A stretch of 43,970 nucleotides of DNA from an uncultured Clostridia bacterium (GTDB lineage Bacteria; Bacillota; Clostridia; Oscillospirales; Ruminococcaceae), in assembly GCA_947627905.1 (NCBI GenBank), contig CANQXX010000016.1, positions 1-43,970 on the forward strand, read 5' to 3'. The notes beneath the pieces were generated by a model. That model searched no databases. It was not told where the DNA came from and worked only from the letters and a program-made list of their open reading frames with translations. Positions 17,301-26,118 of the stretch are shown in pieces. The stretch's first letter is position 1, and each line of letters opens with the position of its first letter. The translations under genes and the position numbers were made by a program.

Positions 17301-17956
17301 GCGGCGACGGCTGGGCTTATGATATCGGCTTCTCCGGACTTGACCATGTCATCGCTTCCGGCGAAGATGTAAACATTCTGGTATTCGATACCGAAGTTTA
17401 CTCCAACACCGGCGGACAGTCCTCCAAGTCCACACCTACAGGCGCAATTGCGCAGTTTGCGGCAGCAGGTAAGGAGACCAAGAAGAAAGACCTTGCAGGT
17501 ATTGCAATGAGCTACGGTTATGTTTATGTTGCACACGTTGCAATGGGTGCAGACATGAACCAGTGCATCAAGGCTATCTCCGAGGCTGAGGCTTATCACG
17601 GACCTTCACTCGTTATTGCATATGCTCCTTGTATCAACCACGGTATCAAGGCTGGCATGAGCAAGGCTATGGAGGAAGAGAAGAAAGCCGTTGAAGCAGG
17701 TTACTGGCATCTGTACAGGTACAATCCTGCTCTTAAGGAAGAAGGAAAGAATCCGTTCTCTCTCGACAGCAAGGTACCTGCTATCGACGATAAGTACAAG
17801 GACTTCCTCATGGGCGAAGTACGTTACAATTCTCTTGCCCGTCAGAATCCCGAAAGAGCCGAGATGCTCTTCAACAAGGCTGTCAATAACGCCAAGGAGC
17901 GCTATGATTACCTCACAAGACTTACCAAGCTTTACGGTACCGACGAAGCTAAGTAA
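14381..17956 (+). CDS. nifJ: pyruvate:ferredoxin (flavodoxin) oxidoreductase
   Basis: This single-chain enzyme oxidises pyruvate and CoA to acetyl-CoA and CO2 and passes electrons to ferredoxin or flavodoxin, the central fermentative step in anaerobes. The 1191-residue length matches one-chain forms. Visible are the N-terminal pyruvate-binding domain (YPITPSS), two ferredoxin-type [4Fe-4S] sites (CIQCNFCSYVCP near 701 and CTGCGSCANVCP near 753), the proximal-cluster/TPP domain starting at CAGCGE near 826, and GGDGWAYDIG near 975. AGGAGG at 14365-14370 precedes the start. Codon choice (AAG, GCT, CTC, GAC) is more biased than in neighbours, as expected for an abundant protein. It is monocistronic. 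Confidence 0.96.
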   Translation: MARQMKTMDGNNAAAWVSYPFTDVAAIYPITPSSVMAEVTDQWAAKNQKNIFGQPVKVAEMQSEAGAAGTVHGSLSAGALTTTYTASQGLLLMIPNMYKIAGELLPCVIHVSARCVASHALNIFGDHSDVYACRQTGFAMLCSSNVQEVMDLGAVAHLSTIKGRVPVLHFFDGFRTSHEIQKIEAWDQKDLEDMLDKKAAQAFRNRSLNPEHPVLRGTAQNGDIFFQAREACNEFYNKFPAVVEEYMNKVNKKIGTNYKLFNYYGAPDAEHIIIAMGSVCDTIAETIDYLSSKEGWKIGLVKVRLYRPFCADKLIEAIPDTVKQISVLDRTKEPGSMGEPLYLDVVAALKDSKFKDVVIAGGRYGLGSKDTTPDQIKAVYQNDKYFKGEDYKPRFTIGITDDVTHLSLPTEGKLDTAPEGTVACKFWGLGSDGTVGANKNSIKIIGDHTDMYAQAYFAYDSKKSGGVTVSHLRFGKTPIKSTYLVNMADFVACHNQSYIDKYDMVQDIKPGGTFLLNCQWSKDEVEKHLPGQVKRTIAENNIKFYIINGVDIAREIGLGNKTSTVLQSAFFKLAKIIPEADAIKYMKEKALASFGKKGEDVVNMNYKAIDMGADSVVEIEVPEAWKKCKDTKMGMPKAKGDRKDLVDYVNKIQIPVNAQMGDSLPVSAFKNMPDGTFPQGSAAYEKRGIAVDVPAWNSDNCIQCNFCSYVCPHAVIRPIVMTDDELAKAPEGTKGLKIAGLDKMNFVMTVSALDCTGCGSCANVCPGKKGEKALTMKSLDSQMAAQNTFAYGQTLPEKPEILEKFKETTVKGSQFKQPLLEFSGACAGCGETPYAKLVTQLFGDRMFIANATGCSSIWGGSAPSTPYTVNKEGKGPAWANSLFEDNAEYGYGMFLAQNTLRQRAVAKLLDMQKSAKGGLKTAIENYLATLNDGNANKPATAELIKALEGSKAEAAAEVLELKDYLGKKSMWVFGGDGWAYDIGFSGLDHVIASGEDVNILVFDTEVYSNTGGQSSKSTPTGAIAQFAAAGKETKKKDLAGIAMSYGYVYVAHVAMGADMNQCIKAISEAEAYHGPSLVIAYAPCINHGIKAGMSKAMEEEKKAVEAGYWHLYRYNPALKEEGKNPFSLDSKVPAIDDKYKDFLMGEVRYNSLARQNPERAEMLFNKAVNNAKERYDYLTRLTKLYGTDEAK

Positions 17957-17988
17957 TTCTTGGATATAATAACGTTATTAAAAAACAG

Positions 17989-18024
17989 GGACCGGCATAG
18001 TTCGCGGCTATGCCGGTCCTTTTT
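17989..18024 (+). terminator. nifJ terminator
   Basis: GGACCGGCATAG (17989-18000) pairs exactly with 18008-18019 around a 7-base loop and is followed by five T residues. This is a strong intrinsic terminator. Confidence 0.92.
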
Positions 18025-18050
18025 GTAATTGAAAATATACATTAAAAGCA

Positions 18051-18079
18051 TTGACTTTATTGCCGAAAAGTTGTATTAT
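18051..18079 (+). promoter_or_regulatory. ilvB promoter
   Basis: TTGACT (18051-18056), 17-bp spacer, TATTAT (18074-18079). The leader is only about 45 bases, too short for a T-box riboswitch, so control by branched-chain tRNA sensing is not supported here. Confidence 0.75.
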
Positions 18080-18129
18080 TAAAGAATACACCGAAATTAC
18101 GGAATTTTCAGATGATAGGAGCGATCGGA

Positions 18130-19746
18130 ATGATAAAAGCTGCGGAAGCTATGGTAAAATGTCTCGAAAATGAGGGTATCAAAGTCGTCTTTGGTTATCC
18201 GGGAGCTGCTATCTGCCCTTTTTACGACGCGCTTACACATTCTGATATACGGCATATACTTGTCCGCCGTGAGGACAACGCAGGTCATGCCGCAAGCGGT
18301 TATGCCCGTATGACAGGCAGACCTGCCGTCTGTATCGCCACTTCCGGTCCCGGCGCTATGAACCTTATGACGGCTATTGCTACAGCCTATGCGGACAGTA
18401 TCCCGCTGGTATGCATAACCGGACAGGTCTCTACGGATCAGATAGGCTGCGACGTTTTTCAGGAAGTAGACACCACAGGCGCTGCCGAACCTTTCGTAAA
18501 ATACAGCTATCTTATAAAGAATGCTGCCGATCTGCCGAGAATATTCAAAGAGGCGTTCTATATTGCCGGCTCAGGAAGAAAAGGTCCGGTGCTTATAGAC
18601 GTTCCCTCTGATATCCAGCAGACCATGATAGATTTTGATTATCCGGAAACGGTAGAGCTGAGGACTTACAAGCCTACCATTAAAGGCAACGGCTTGCAGA
18701 TAAAAAAAGTCTGCGAGGCGCTGAACGCTTCCGAACGTCCGCTCATATGCGCAGGCGGCGGAGTTATCGCTTCGGGCGCGGAAAAAGAACTTATAGCTTT
18801 TGCCGAAAAAGCAAATATACCCGTTGTTTCCACAATGATGGGGCTTGGCATATTCCCGTCGTCTCATCCGCTTTGTATGGGAATGTTGGGTATGCACGGC
18901 GTCCGGACGGCAAACGAAGCCGTTTCCAAGTGCGATACAATGATACTGATAGGCGCAAGAGTAGGCGACAGAGCAGTACGTTCTCCGAAATTCCTTGCGG
19001 AAACTACAAAAATAATACACATAGACGTCGATCCGGCTGAGATAGGAAAGAATATCCATGTAGATATTCCTCTGGTAGGGGACTGCAAAAATATTCTCGG
19101 CGAGCTTGCCGACGGGATAAAACCGGCGGAGCATAAGGAATGGCTTGCCGAACTTGCGGAAATAAAGAATAATATCCCCAAAGAGGACGAAACGGAGGGT
19201 TATGTCAACCCGAAAATGTTTATCCGCAAGCTGTCTGCAAAACTCCCGGAAAACACTATCTGTTCCGCCGATGTGGGACAGAACCAGATCTGGACCTGCA
19301 ATAACTTTCAGTTCAAGCACGGAAAATTCATCACCAGCGGGGGAATGGGCACTATGGGATATTCCATTCCTGCGGCTGTGGGCGCGAAACTTGCGTCTCC
19401 GGAGTCGGAAGTTGTGGCAATATGCGGCGACGGCTCATTCCAGATGGAAATGATGGAGCTTGCAACCATAGTTCAGGAAAAAGTCCCCATAAAAATAATA
19501 ATCATGCGCAATAACCGTCTCGGTATGGTTCGTGAGCTCCAGACCAACATTTATAAGGATAATCAGATCGCAGTTCATATTGCTGACGGCAACCCGGATT
19601 TCGTAATGCTTGCAAAGTCATACGGCATAAATGCGGAGCGGGTCTCGACTATGGCGGAAGCGGAAGCGGCTATTGAACATCTTTGCAGTTCAAAGGACGC
19701 TTATCTGCTTGAATGTAACGTTTGGAGGAATGAAACTACGCTGTGA
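18130..19746 (+). CDS. ilvB: acetolactate synthase large subunit
   Basis: IlvB is the catalytic, TPP- and FAD-binding subunit that makes acetolactate or acetohydroxybutyrate, the first common step to valine, leucine and isoleucine. The 538-residue protein shows the active-site Glu in RREDNAGHAASG near residue 47, the central domain, and the TPP motif starting GDGSFQMEMMEL near residue 434. AGGAG at 18117-18121 gives an 8-nt spacer to ATG 18130; an in-frame ATG at 18112 lies upstream of this site and is rejected. Its small subunit, ilvN, is unusually not adjacent: an acyltransferase gene lies between. Confidence 0.95.
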   Translation: MIKAAEAMVKCLENEGIKVVFGYPGAAICPFYDALTHSDIRHILVRREDNAGHAASGYARMTGRPAVCIATSGPGAMNLMTAIATAYADSIPLVCITGQVSTDQIGCDVFQEVDTTGAAEPFVKYSYLIKNAADLPRIFKEAFYIAGSGRKGPVLIDVPSDIQQTMIDFDYPETVELRTYKPTIKGNGLQIKKVCEALNASERPLICAGGGVIASGAEKELIAFAEKANIPVVSTMMGLGIFPSSHPLCMGMLGMHGVRTANEAVSKCDTMILIGARVGDRAVRSPKFLAETTKIIHIDVDPAEIGKNIHVDIPLVGDCKNILGELADGIKPAEHKEWLAELAEIKNNIPKEDETEGYVNPKMFIRKLSAKLPENTICSADVGQNQIWTCNNFQFKHGKFITSGGMGTMGYSIPAAVGAKLASPESEVVAICGDGSFQMEMMELATIVQEKVPIKIIIMRNNRLGMVRELQTNIYKDNQIAVHIADGNPDFVMLAKSYGINAERVSTMAEAEAAIEHLCSSKDAYLLECNVWRNETTL

Positions 19747-20893
19747 AAGAGGAGCTTATGAACGGAACAAAAAGACTGCAATGGATAGAGCTCCTGAGGA
19801 TCACGGCTATGATAATGGTCATAGTTATCCACATATGTTTCAAAAGCCGTGTTATTTATAGTTCCGAAGTCGGCAGCGTAAAATTTTTCCTCGCATGGCT
19901 GTTGGAATCTTTCTCTTTCTGCGCAGTAAACTGTTATGCATTGATAACCGGATATGTAATGGTCGGAAAAAAGCTGTCCGGAGACGGCAGCCGTTTCCGC
20001 TATTCAAAGATAATACCGCTGTGGCTTCAGGTATTTTATTACAGCGTGATAATTACTGTTCTGTTCAAAATATTCATGCCGCGCGTAAACTCTTCGCTTG
20101 TTGCAGGATTTACTCCTCTTCTCAGCAGCCAATACTGGTATTTCAATGCGTATTTCGGAATGTTTTTCTTTATCCCGTTTATTAACAAGCTGATTGATGC
20201 AATGACGAAAAAGGAATTCATAATGCTGCTGTCGCTTATGTTTGTGATATTTTCTTTTATCGCGTTTATGTCGCTCAATGCGGAAGAAAACGACCTTTTC
20301 GGTACTGTGAGCGGTCACAGTTCGGTATGGCTCATGATCCTTTACTTTTACGGAGCGTTCATCAGGCTTTACGGAAATGACATAAAGATCAGAAAACGGG
20401 TGTGGGCGGCTCTGTACATAGCCTGCTCCGTGATACCGACATTATGTTCTAATTTTATTGACATTCAGGCTAAAAAGCTCATGGAGAATTTTTGCATGAT
20501 ACAGATTATGGGGGAAAAACTTTTATGTATACTTCCCCGTTTACGGTAATTGCAGCAATTTCTCTTTTCATGCTGTTCAAGGATATGCAAATAAAAAACC
20601 GCGCGGTTTCAGCGATGATAAATTTTTTTGCACCGGCGTCTTTCAGCGTTTTTCTGATACACTATAACCCGTTGGTCTTTCTTTACATAATGAAACACTT
20701 TACATTCCTTAATGACCTTAATGGAATTCTTATGACTGTCTGCATACTGTTTTCAGCTGTAATAATGTTCCTTGTGCTCGGTACGGCGGATCATATACGG
20801 ATACTTATTTTCAGGCTTCTTAAAATAAATGAACGTTCCGAAAAACTTCTTGATATGACGGTAAACAAGCTGAAAAGTATGAGGCGGAAATAA
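19743..20893 (+). pseudogene. acyltransferase 3 family membrane protein, frameshifted
   Basis: The first part (to 20549) is a multi-pass membrane protein beginning KRLQWIELLRITAMIMVIVIHI, the usual start of O-acyltransferase (acyltransferase 3) proteins. The reading frame is lost at a G5A5 run near 20509-20518 and resumes in the -1 frame through 20893 with further membrane helices (YTSPFTVIAAISLF and FLIHYNPLVFLYI), which complete the family's C-terminal half. Such proteins transfer acetyl or succinyl groups to surface glycans. GTG 19743 overlaps the ilvB stop; ATG 19758 with GAGG just upstream is an equally good start. A homopolymer indel or a sequencing error are the likely causes. No well-placed slippery heptamer was found. 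Confidence 0.75.
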
Positions 20894-20894
20894 C

Positions 20895-20923
20895 TTGAGG
20901 TTATATTCTTTATAGAATATATA
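20895..20923 (+). promoter_or_regulatory. ilvN promoter with overlapping palindrome
   Basis: TTGAGG (20895-20900), 17-bp spacer, TATATA (20918-20923). A perfect inverted repeat, TATATTCT (20902-20909) with AGAATATA (20914-20921), fills the spacer and touches the -10, so it could be a repressor site. This would let ilvN-ilvC be expressed apart from ilvB. Confidence 0.45.
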
Positions 20924-20990
20924 TATTTTACATATACCCAAAAATATGGTAAACTTGATGATGGAGAGATATTGCAAAGGAGTAAAAAAA

Positions 20991-21482
20991 ATGAAGCATA
21001 CCATTTCAATTTTAGTTGAGAACCATGCAGGCGTTCTTTCAAGGATATCAGGGCTTTTTTCGCGCCGCGGATTTAACATCGACAGCCTTGCAGTGGGGGA
21101 AACGGACGATCCGGCAGTTTCAAGAGTGACCATAGTTGCCGACGGCGACGAACACACCGTTGAACAGCTCGAAAAACAGCTCAATAAACTTATAGATACA
21201 ATAAGGGTAAAGGCACTTTCGCCGGAAGAGCTTCTTTCAAGAGAGCTCCAGCTTATAAAAATAAACGCCCAGCCCAAGCAGAGAAACGAGATACTCACTA
21301 TCTGCGAGATAATGGGCGCAAAGATAATCGACATTTCTCAATCGACCATGACTATTGAGATCTCCGACACAACTCTTCACCTTGCAAGATTTGAAGAGCT
21401 TATCCGTCCTTACGGCATAAAGGAAATAGTCCGCACAGGCGTTATCGCTATCCAGAAGGGCGCGGAGACCATACGCAAATAA
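20991..21482 (+). CDS. ilvN: acetolactate synthase small (regulatory) subunit
   Basis: The 163-residue protein carries an N-terminal ACT domain (HTISILVENHAGVLSRISGL) and the C-terminal small-subunit domain, the full-length form that binds valine and activates and feedback-inhibits IlvB. AAAGGAG before ATG 20991 decides the start; an upstream in-frame start at 20946 lies before this site. It is 75 bp from ilvC and probably cotranscribed with it. Confidence 0.95.
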   Translation: MKHTISILVENHAGVLSRISGLFSRRGFNIDSLAVGETDDPAVSRVTIVADGDEHTVEQLEKQLNKLIDTIRVKALSPEELLSRELQLIKINAQPKQRNEILTICEIMGAKIIDISQSTMTIEISDTTLHLARFEELIRPYGIKEIVRTGVIAIQKGAETIRK

Positions 21483-21542
21483 TTTTTTAAGCAATAAACG
21501 GATATATCCGTTTTAATAAATCTATAATTACAATTTTTATAA

Positions 21543-22577
<1,035 letters not shown>

Positions 22578-22593
22578 TATGATAAAAACAAAT

Positions 22594-22627
22594 TTCCCCC
22601 GTTCATTTAAAGAACGGGGGAATTTTT
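22594..22627. terminator. ilvC terminator, left copy of a duplicated hairpin
   Basis: TTCCCCCGTTC (22594-22604) pairs with 22612-22622, followed by TTTTT. On the other strand it also follows the XRE gene, whose stop touches it, so it may work in both directions. Bases 22596-22621 are identical to 23545-23570. Confidence 0.88.
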
Positions 22628-22940
22628 ACTCCTGCAAAAGTCCTTGCAGATATGCCTGTAATTTTGCTTTTTTGATCTTATCAAGTCTTTTGTATCCAAA
22701 CAATATCTCTTTTTCTTCGCTTGAAAGTCCGGGCGGAGAAATATTTTTATCATCGCTTATTTCAAGCAGATAATCGGCTGAAACTCCGAAATAATCTGCT
22801 ATTGTCTTTATCATATAAACATCGGGCTCCGATTCACCGCGTTCATATTTGCTTATCATCGCTTGTGAAACGTTCAATTCTACAGACAGCCGCTGTTGAT
22901 TCATATGACGTTCTTCACGAAGTTGTCTGAGCCTGTTCAT
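22626..22940 (-). CDS. XRE-family transcriptional regulator
   Basis: The 104-residue protein opens with a Cro/CI-type helix-turn-helix (RLRQLREERHMNQQRLSVEL, then VSQAMISKYERGESEPD and IADYFGVSADYLLEI, residues about 3-65). A short helical C-terminus follows and no sensor domain is seen. Start codons at 22952, 22946 and 22940 are in frame; GGTGA supports 22940 or 22946. It is divergent from the SLOG-like gene, and their 117-bp AT-rich gap holds the promoters, so it probably represses both genes. Both lie inside a duplicated-terminator bracket. Confidence 0.85.
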   Translation of the reverse strand: MNRLRQLREERHMNQQRLSVELNVSQAMISKYERGESEPDVYMIKTIADYFGVSADYLLEISDDKNISPPGLSSEEKEILFGYKRLDKIKKAKLQAYLQGLLQE

Positions 22941-22994
22941 TATCATCACCAATTATATTATAATAATTTTATGAATATTTTTAAAAACTATCAG

Positions 22995-23023
22995 TTGTAT
23001 TTTTTATTCATTTAGATTATAAT
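22995..23023 (+). promoter_or_regulatory. promoter of the SLOG-like gene
   Basis: TTGTAT (22995-23000), 17-bp spacer, TATAAT (23018-23023), then AAAGGTGATGA before the start codon. The divergent regulator is read from the same gap and is the obvious candidate to bind here. Confidence 0.65.
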
Positions 23024-23057
23024 TAATATAACTATTATAAATTAAAGGTGATGAATT

Positions 23058-23540
23058 ATGCTATCCTGCTTTTGCATAGGTCATAGATCATTTAAAGAAG
23101 CCGACCATGATGACGCTTTCGGCAGCGTTTCAATGATGATATCAATACTTGCAGAAAGTGACTATACCGATTTTTATATTTCGGCAAACCGTGGTTGGGA
23201 TCTGTTTTGTGCTAATATAATACTTACAATGAAAAATGATTATCCACAGCTCCGGCTTCATTTGATCCTGCCTTTCGCACCGGATATTCAGGAAAAAGGT
23301 CTTTCCGACAAGGAAATAAACATACGCAATTACATTCTCAAAAATGCAGATGAGATCCAGATATTATCAGAAGCACAAGATAAGGATGCAATTAAAAAAT
23401 GCGGTATATATCTAATTTCACTTTGGAATATAGGTATTTGTTTTCTTGATAAAAGAATGTCCAAAAGTAACACAGCGCAAATATTTCGGGCTGCTCGAAA
23501 AGCGAAAAAAATCATGCTGAATTTGTATTATGACGGATAA
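23058..23540 (+). CDS. SLOG-superfamily (DUF1273/YpsA-like) protein
   Basis: The 160-residue protein starts MLSCFCIGHRSF, like the CCFTGHRP opening of SLOG-family proteins, and continues with the Rossmann-like pattern: FYISANRGWDLFCA, ILTMKNDYPQLRLHLILPFA and ADEIQILS. SLOG domains bind nucleotides or nucleotide-derived ligands, and several work in phage-defence or stress signalling; YpsA itself affects growth and division in Bacillus. The protein lacks a second effector domain. It pairs with the divergent XRE regulator. A role in a conflict system is an inference from the mobile-looking context. Confidence 0.7.
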   Translation: MLSCFCIGHRSFKEADHDDAFGSVSMMISILAESDYTDFYISANRGWDLFCANIILTMKNDYPQLRLHLILPFAPDIQEKGLSDKEINIRNYILKNADEIQILSEAQDKDAIKKCGIYLISLWNIGICFLDKRMSKSNTAQIFRAARKAKKIMLNLYYDG

Positions 23541-23544
23541 AAAT

Positions 23545-23575
23545 CCCCCGTTCATTTAAAGAACGGGGGATTGGT
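23545..23575 (+). terminator. terminator of the SLOG-like gene, right copy of the duplicated hairpin
   Basis: CCCCCGTTC (23545-23553) pairs with GAACGGGGG (23561-23569). The 26 bases 23545-23570 match 22596-22621 exactly. The tail ATTGGTC has few T residues compared with the ilvC copy, so the left copy looks like the better terminator. GATAAAA precedes both copies. Confidence 0.75.
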
Positions 23576-23594
23576 CATTAAAAATGATAATTTA

Positions 23595-23618
23595 TCTCAA
23601 CTCTTAACTCTCAACTCT
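23595..23618 (-). repeat. tandem GTTGAGA-type heptamers
   Basis: On the - strand this reads GTTGAGA, GTTAAGA, GTTGAGA, the same order as the first three heptads at 4793-4813. It lies between the SLOG cassette and the end of the lipoprotein gene. Confidence 0.75.
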
Positions 23619-23620
23619 AA

Positions 23621-24850
23621 TTAAAATTTAAACAGTATCAGCCCGTCTTTGTAATCTATCATAAGCTCGCCGTTTTTCGTAAATCCGTAATTGGTATAAA
23701 AATAATAACCCTCCGGGAAATCATATTCATCGGTTATCTTTCCGCTGTCTATGCTGATGCGATACGCTTTTATTCCCGTTTCATAGCTGTCGGTAATGGC
23801 AATTATGTATTCGCCGCTTTCCGGCATAAAGAAAAATACCGACGTCAGACCGTCAAGCCACTGGGAAAGATCTGCAAAAGGTTCGGTCTCAAGAGTATCC
23901 GCATCGGTGACGAAAAGCTCCGCTCCGAAGCCGTCCCATTCGGTCCTTACGGAATATATCTTATTATCCTTTACACCAAAAGGAACATGATCCGACGAAT
24001 CCGGCACGTCCGAAGCCTTGCCTGCGGAAAAATCGTATACGCCAAATCCGGGTATAGATTCATATCCGCTTTTAGAATAAACAAAACGGTCATTGTCTAT
24101 CGGGAACTTGTATGCTATAGAACGGGTGTAAAATCCGAATTCATCGCCCTCTTTTGCATATCCGGGAATAATCATCTCCGGCTCGCCGTCCATGCAGTAA
24201 AGATCTATACCTCTGTTGGCAAATTTATGACCGCCGGCTTCAAAAACATAGTCCGGAGTGTCGGGATCGTCCATGACTTCCATGGAAAGATCCTCGTTTA
24301 TCTTTACGGTCACTGATTCGATCTGCTGAGTTTCCTCATCATAATGGCTGTCCGACAGGTAGAAAAGCACGCCGTCCGTTCCCTTATATGATTCGGTAGA
24401 ATAAAATCCTTCCGGCAGCTTTACACTTCCTAAAGGTCTGCTTTCCGGATCAGTAAAATTAAGCGTAACATATCCGGTACTTTCTTCGTAATTGTAATTG
24501 CTCATGTCATAAAAGACGATAATGTCATCGCCGGCATATAAGACATAGTTATTCTCCGGACATTCAATGGTCCTGAAAGCCTGTCCTTCGGAGATCTCAG
24601 CCTGCGGCTCTGTTTCCGGGATATAGTCCTCTTCAAATCCTTTTATAATTGTCTCTCTTTCCGTAAGCGTTTCGGTCTGTTCCTCCGGAGAAATGCTTTC
24701 CGCAGACGTTTCTTCCTGATCGGCGGAACTTCCGGAAATTGCCGTGACCTCATAGGAAATATCGTCCGATGTGTTTTCCGCAGTACCGGTATTGCAGGCG
24801 GAAAGCAGCAATGCCGATATAGCAAGAAGTGCAATAGCTTTATGCTTCAT
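23621..24850 (-). CDS. lipoprotein, possibly beta-propeller-like
   Basis: The 409-residue product has a signal peptide with lipobox LLSAC (Cys about 19), then a Ser/Thr/Glu-rich linker to about residue 75, typical of surface lipoproteins that need a spacer across the cell wall. The remainder is rich in beta-strand repeats with aromatic/Asp turns (YSVRTEWDGFGAELFVTDADT, abbreviated here as one example blade), which resembles propeller-like sensor proteins. It follows the anti-sigma gene and may belong to that signalling operon. A hairpin over its ribosome binding site could limit its expression. Function unknown. Confidence 0.75.
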   Translation of the reverse strand: MKHKAIALLAISALLLSACNTGTAENTSDDISYEVTAISGSSADQEETSAESISPEEQTETLTERETIIKGFEEDYIPETEPQAEISEGQAFRTIECPENNYVLYAGDDIIVFYDMSNYNYEESTGYVTLNFTDPESRPLGSVKLPEGFYSTESYKGTDGVLFYLSDSHYDEETQQIESVTVKINEDLSMEVMDDPDTPDYVFEAGGHKFANRGIDLYCMDGEPEMIIPGYAKEGDEFGFYTRSIAYKFPIDNDRFVYSKSGYESIPGFGVYDFSAGKASDVPDSSDHVPFGVKDNKIYSVRTEWDGFGAELFVTDADTLETEPFADLSQWLDGLTSVFFFMPESGEYIIAITDSYETGIKAYRISIDSGKITDEYDFPEGYYFYTNYGFTKNGELMIDYKDGLILFKF

Positions 24851-24857
24851 AAAAATA

Positions 24858-24899
24858 CCCCCGAATAGTTATTCTTACTTAATTATAACTATCCGGGGG
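24858..24899 (-). promoter_or_regulatory. 15-bp hairpin covering the lipoprotein ribosome binding site
   Basis: Arms 24858-24872 and 24885-24899 match at 14 of 15 positions with a 12-base loop. On the - strand the 3' arm ends GGGGG, the only Shine-Dalgarno-like run, 7 bases before the ATG at 24850, and TATTTTT follows. It may terminate transcripts of the upstream anti-sigma gene and also sequester the lipoprotein start. Confidence 0.65.
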
Positions 24900-24983
24900 C
24901 GGAATGTCAACGATATTCTGCAAACTGTAACCAAATTGTAACTCTTGTAACCGTGCTGTAATATAATATGCCGCACAGCTGTA

Positions 24984-26114
24984 TCAGAAAAGCTCCTCCA
25001 CCATTCCGCGCGTGCTTTCGCTTACGCCGCCGTCAATTATTACAGGCTGATATTCGTCAAGGATAACATATCTTCCTCCCGCATCTTGCACCGTCCGGCA
25101 GTAAACTATCTTATTTCCGGTGTCAGGGTCGGTAAATACCGCATAAATGTCGGTAAGGAAACGCCCGTTTTCATAATCAAGACGCAGATTTTCTTTCAGA
25201 AATTCATCACAGTGTATGCCGCTTTCTCTTATTTCCATAAATCTTTCCTGAAGCCGCGAAGCGTATTCCTCGTTTTTCTTTATGCTGTCGGAATAATAAT
25301 CGGCTGCTATAGATACGCCAATATCCATATTTTCGTTAATATAATTCATTTCCCATGTTGAATTTAAATATTGAGACGGGTGGAATGACATATCAAGTTC
25401 ATAATTTATGAATGTGTTGAAATCGTCGTTTGTATCTTCGGTTTTGCAGTTTATGGTATATACATAAAATCCTGAACCGAGAACACTATATTGTATTTCA
25501 AAGAAAACATCGGGCAATCCCTCTGTTTTTACGATAAATCTGCAATCATACGATCCGCCGCTGCTGTATGTCCTGTCAAAATCTATTTCCGTATTTTTAT
25601 CCTTGATGTAATCATAATATTTATTTATCATGTTCTTACAGTGTTCCCGGCAGGGATCGAGGATATCCGTATCTGTTCCGGTTTTCAGCATGGCTGATTT
25701 TATCAGTACGCCGTTATCTATGTCCAGCACTTTCGCTGCACTGTCCGCGTCGCCGCTGCATATGCTTTCCATTACTTTTTTTACTTCGCGGGTATAATAT
25801 ACGCCGCTCAAAGAATCGTACCGGCTGTTTGCGTACATCAGAAATCCTTCCCAGCCCACAAAGACCAGCAGGCACAGCGCCAGCGATATCGCAAGGAATT
25901 TATGCCGGGACAGCTTTTTCTTCAATTTTTTAAACGGCTTTTCCGGAGAATTTTTTATTTCTTTTTCCGGCTTCAATTCGCTTTTGTAATCCTTTAAAAG
26001 CGAGGAACACACCGGACATTCCGCGATGTGCTTTTCTATTTCAAGAGCAGTCTCCTGAGAACAAAGCCCGTCGCAGTAGTTCGGCAGCAAGTCTTGTACA
26101 ACGGCACATTTCAT
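24984..26114 (-). CDS. anti-sigma factor with zinc-finger domain
   Basis: The 376-residue protein begins with a putative zinc-finger anti-sigma (zf-HC2) domain: Cys3, then His29-x3-Cys33-x2-Cys36. A basic linker leads to one membrane segment (about 73-94) and a large extracytoplasmic domain of about 280 residues with no recognised fold. The design fits a membrane anti-sigma factor that holds the ECF sigma encoded 4 bp upstream and releases it on an external signal. An ABC export or protease partner is not visible nearby. Confidence 0.82.
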   Translation of the reverse strand: MKCAVVQDLLPNYCDGLCSQETALEIEKHIAECPVCSSLLKDYKSELKPEKEIKNSPEKPFKKLKKKLSRHKFLAISLALCLLVFVGWEGFLMYANSRYDSLSGVYYTREVKKVMESICSGDADSAAKVLDIDNGVLIKSAMLKTGTDTDILDPCREHCKNMINKYYDYIKDKNTEIDFDRTYSSGGSYDCRFIVKTEGLPDVFFEIQYSVLGSGFYVYTINCKTEDTNDDFNTFINYELDMSFHPSQYLNSTWEMNYINENMDIGVSIAADYYSDSIKKNEEYASRLQERFMEIRESGIHCDEFLKENLRLDYENGRFLTDIYAVFTDPDTGNKIVYCRTVQDAGGRYVILDEYQPVIIDGGVSESTRGMVEELF

Positions 26115-26118
26115 AATA

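Noticed and set aside
18080-18130. T-box riboswitch before ilvB
   Set aside because: The leader is only about 45 bases, with no room for the conserved T-box and stems.
20505-20525. Programmed -1 frameshift in the acyltransferase gene
   Set aside because: The G5A5 run is not in the phase of a canonical X XXY YYZ heptamer and no stimulatory structure was seen; an indel or sequencing error is simpler.
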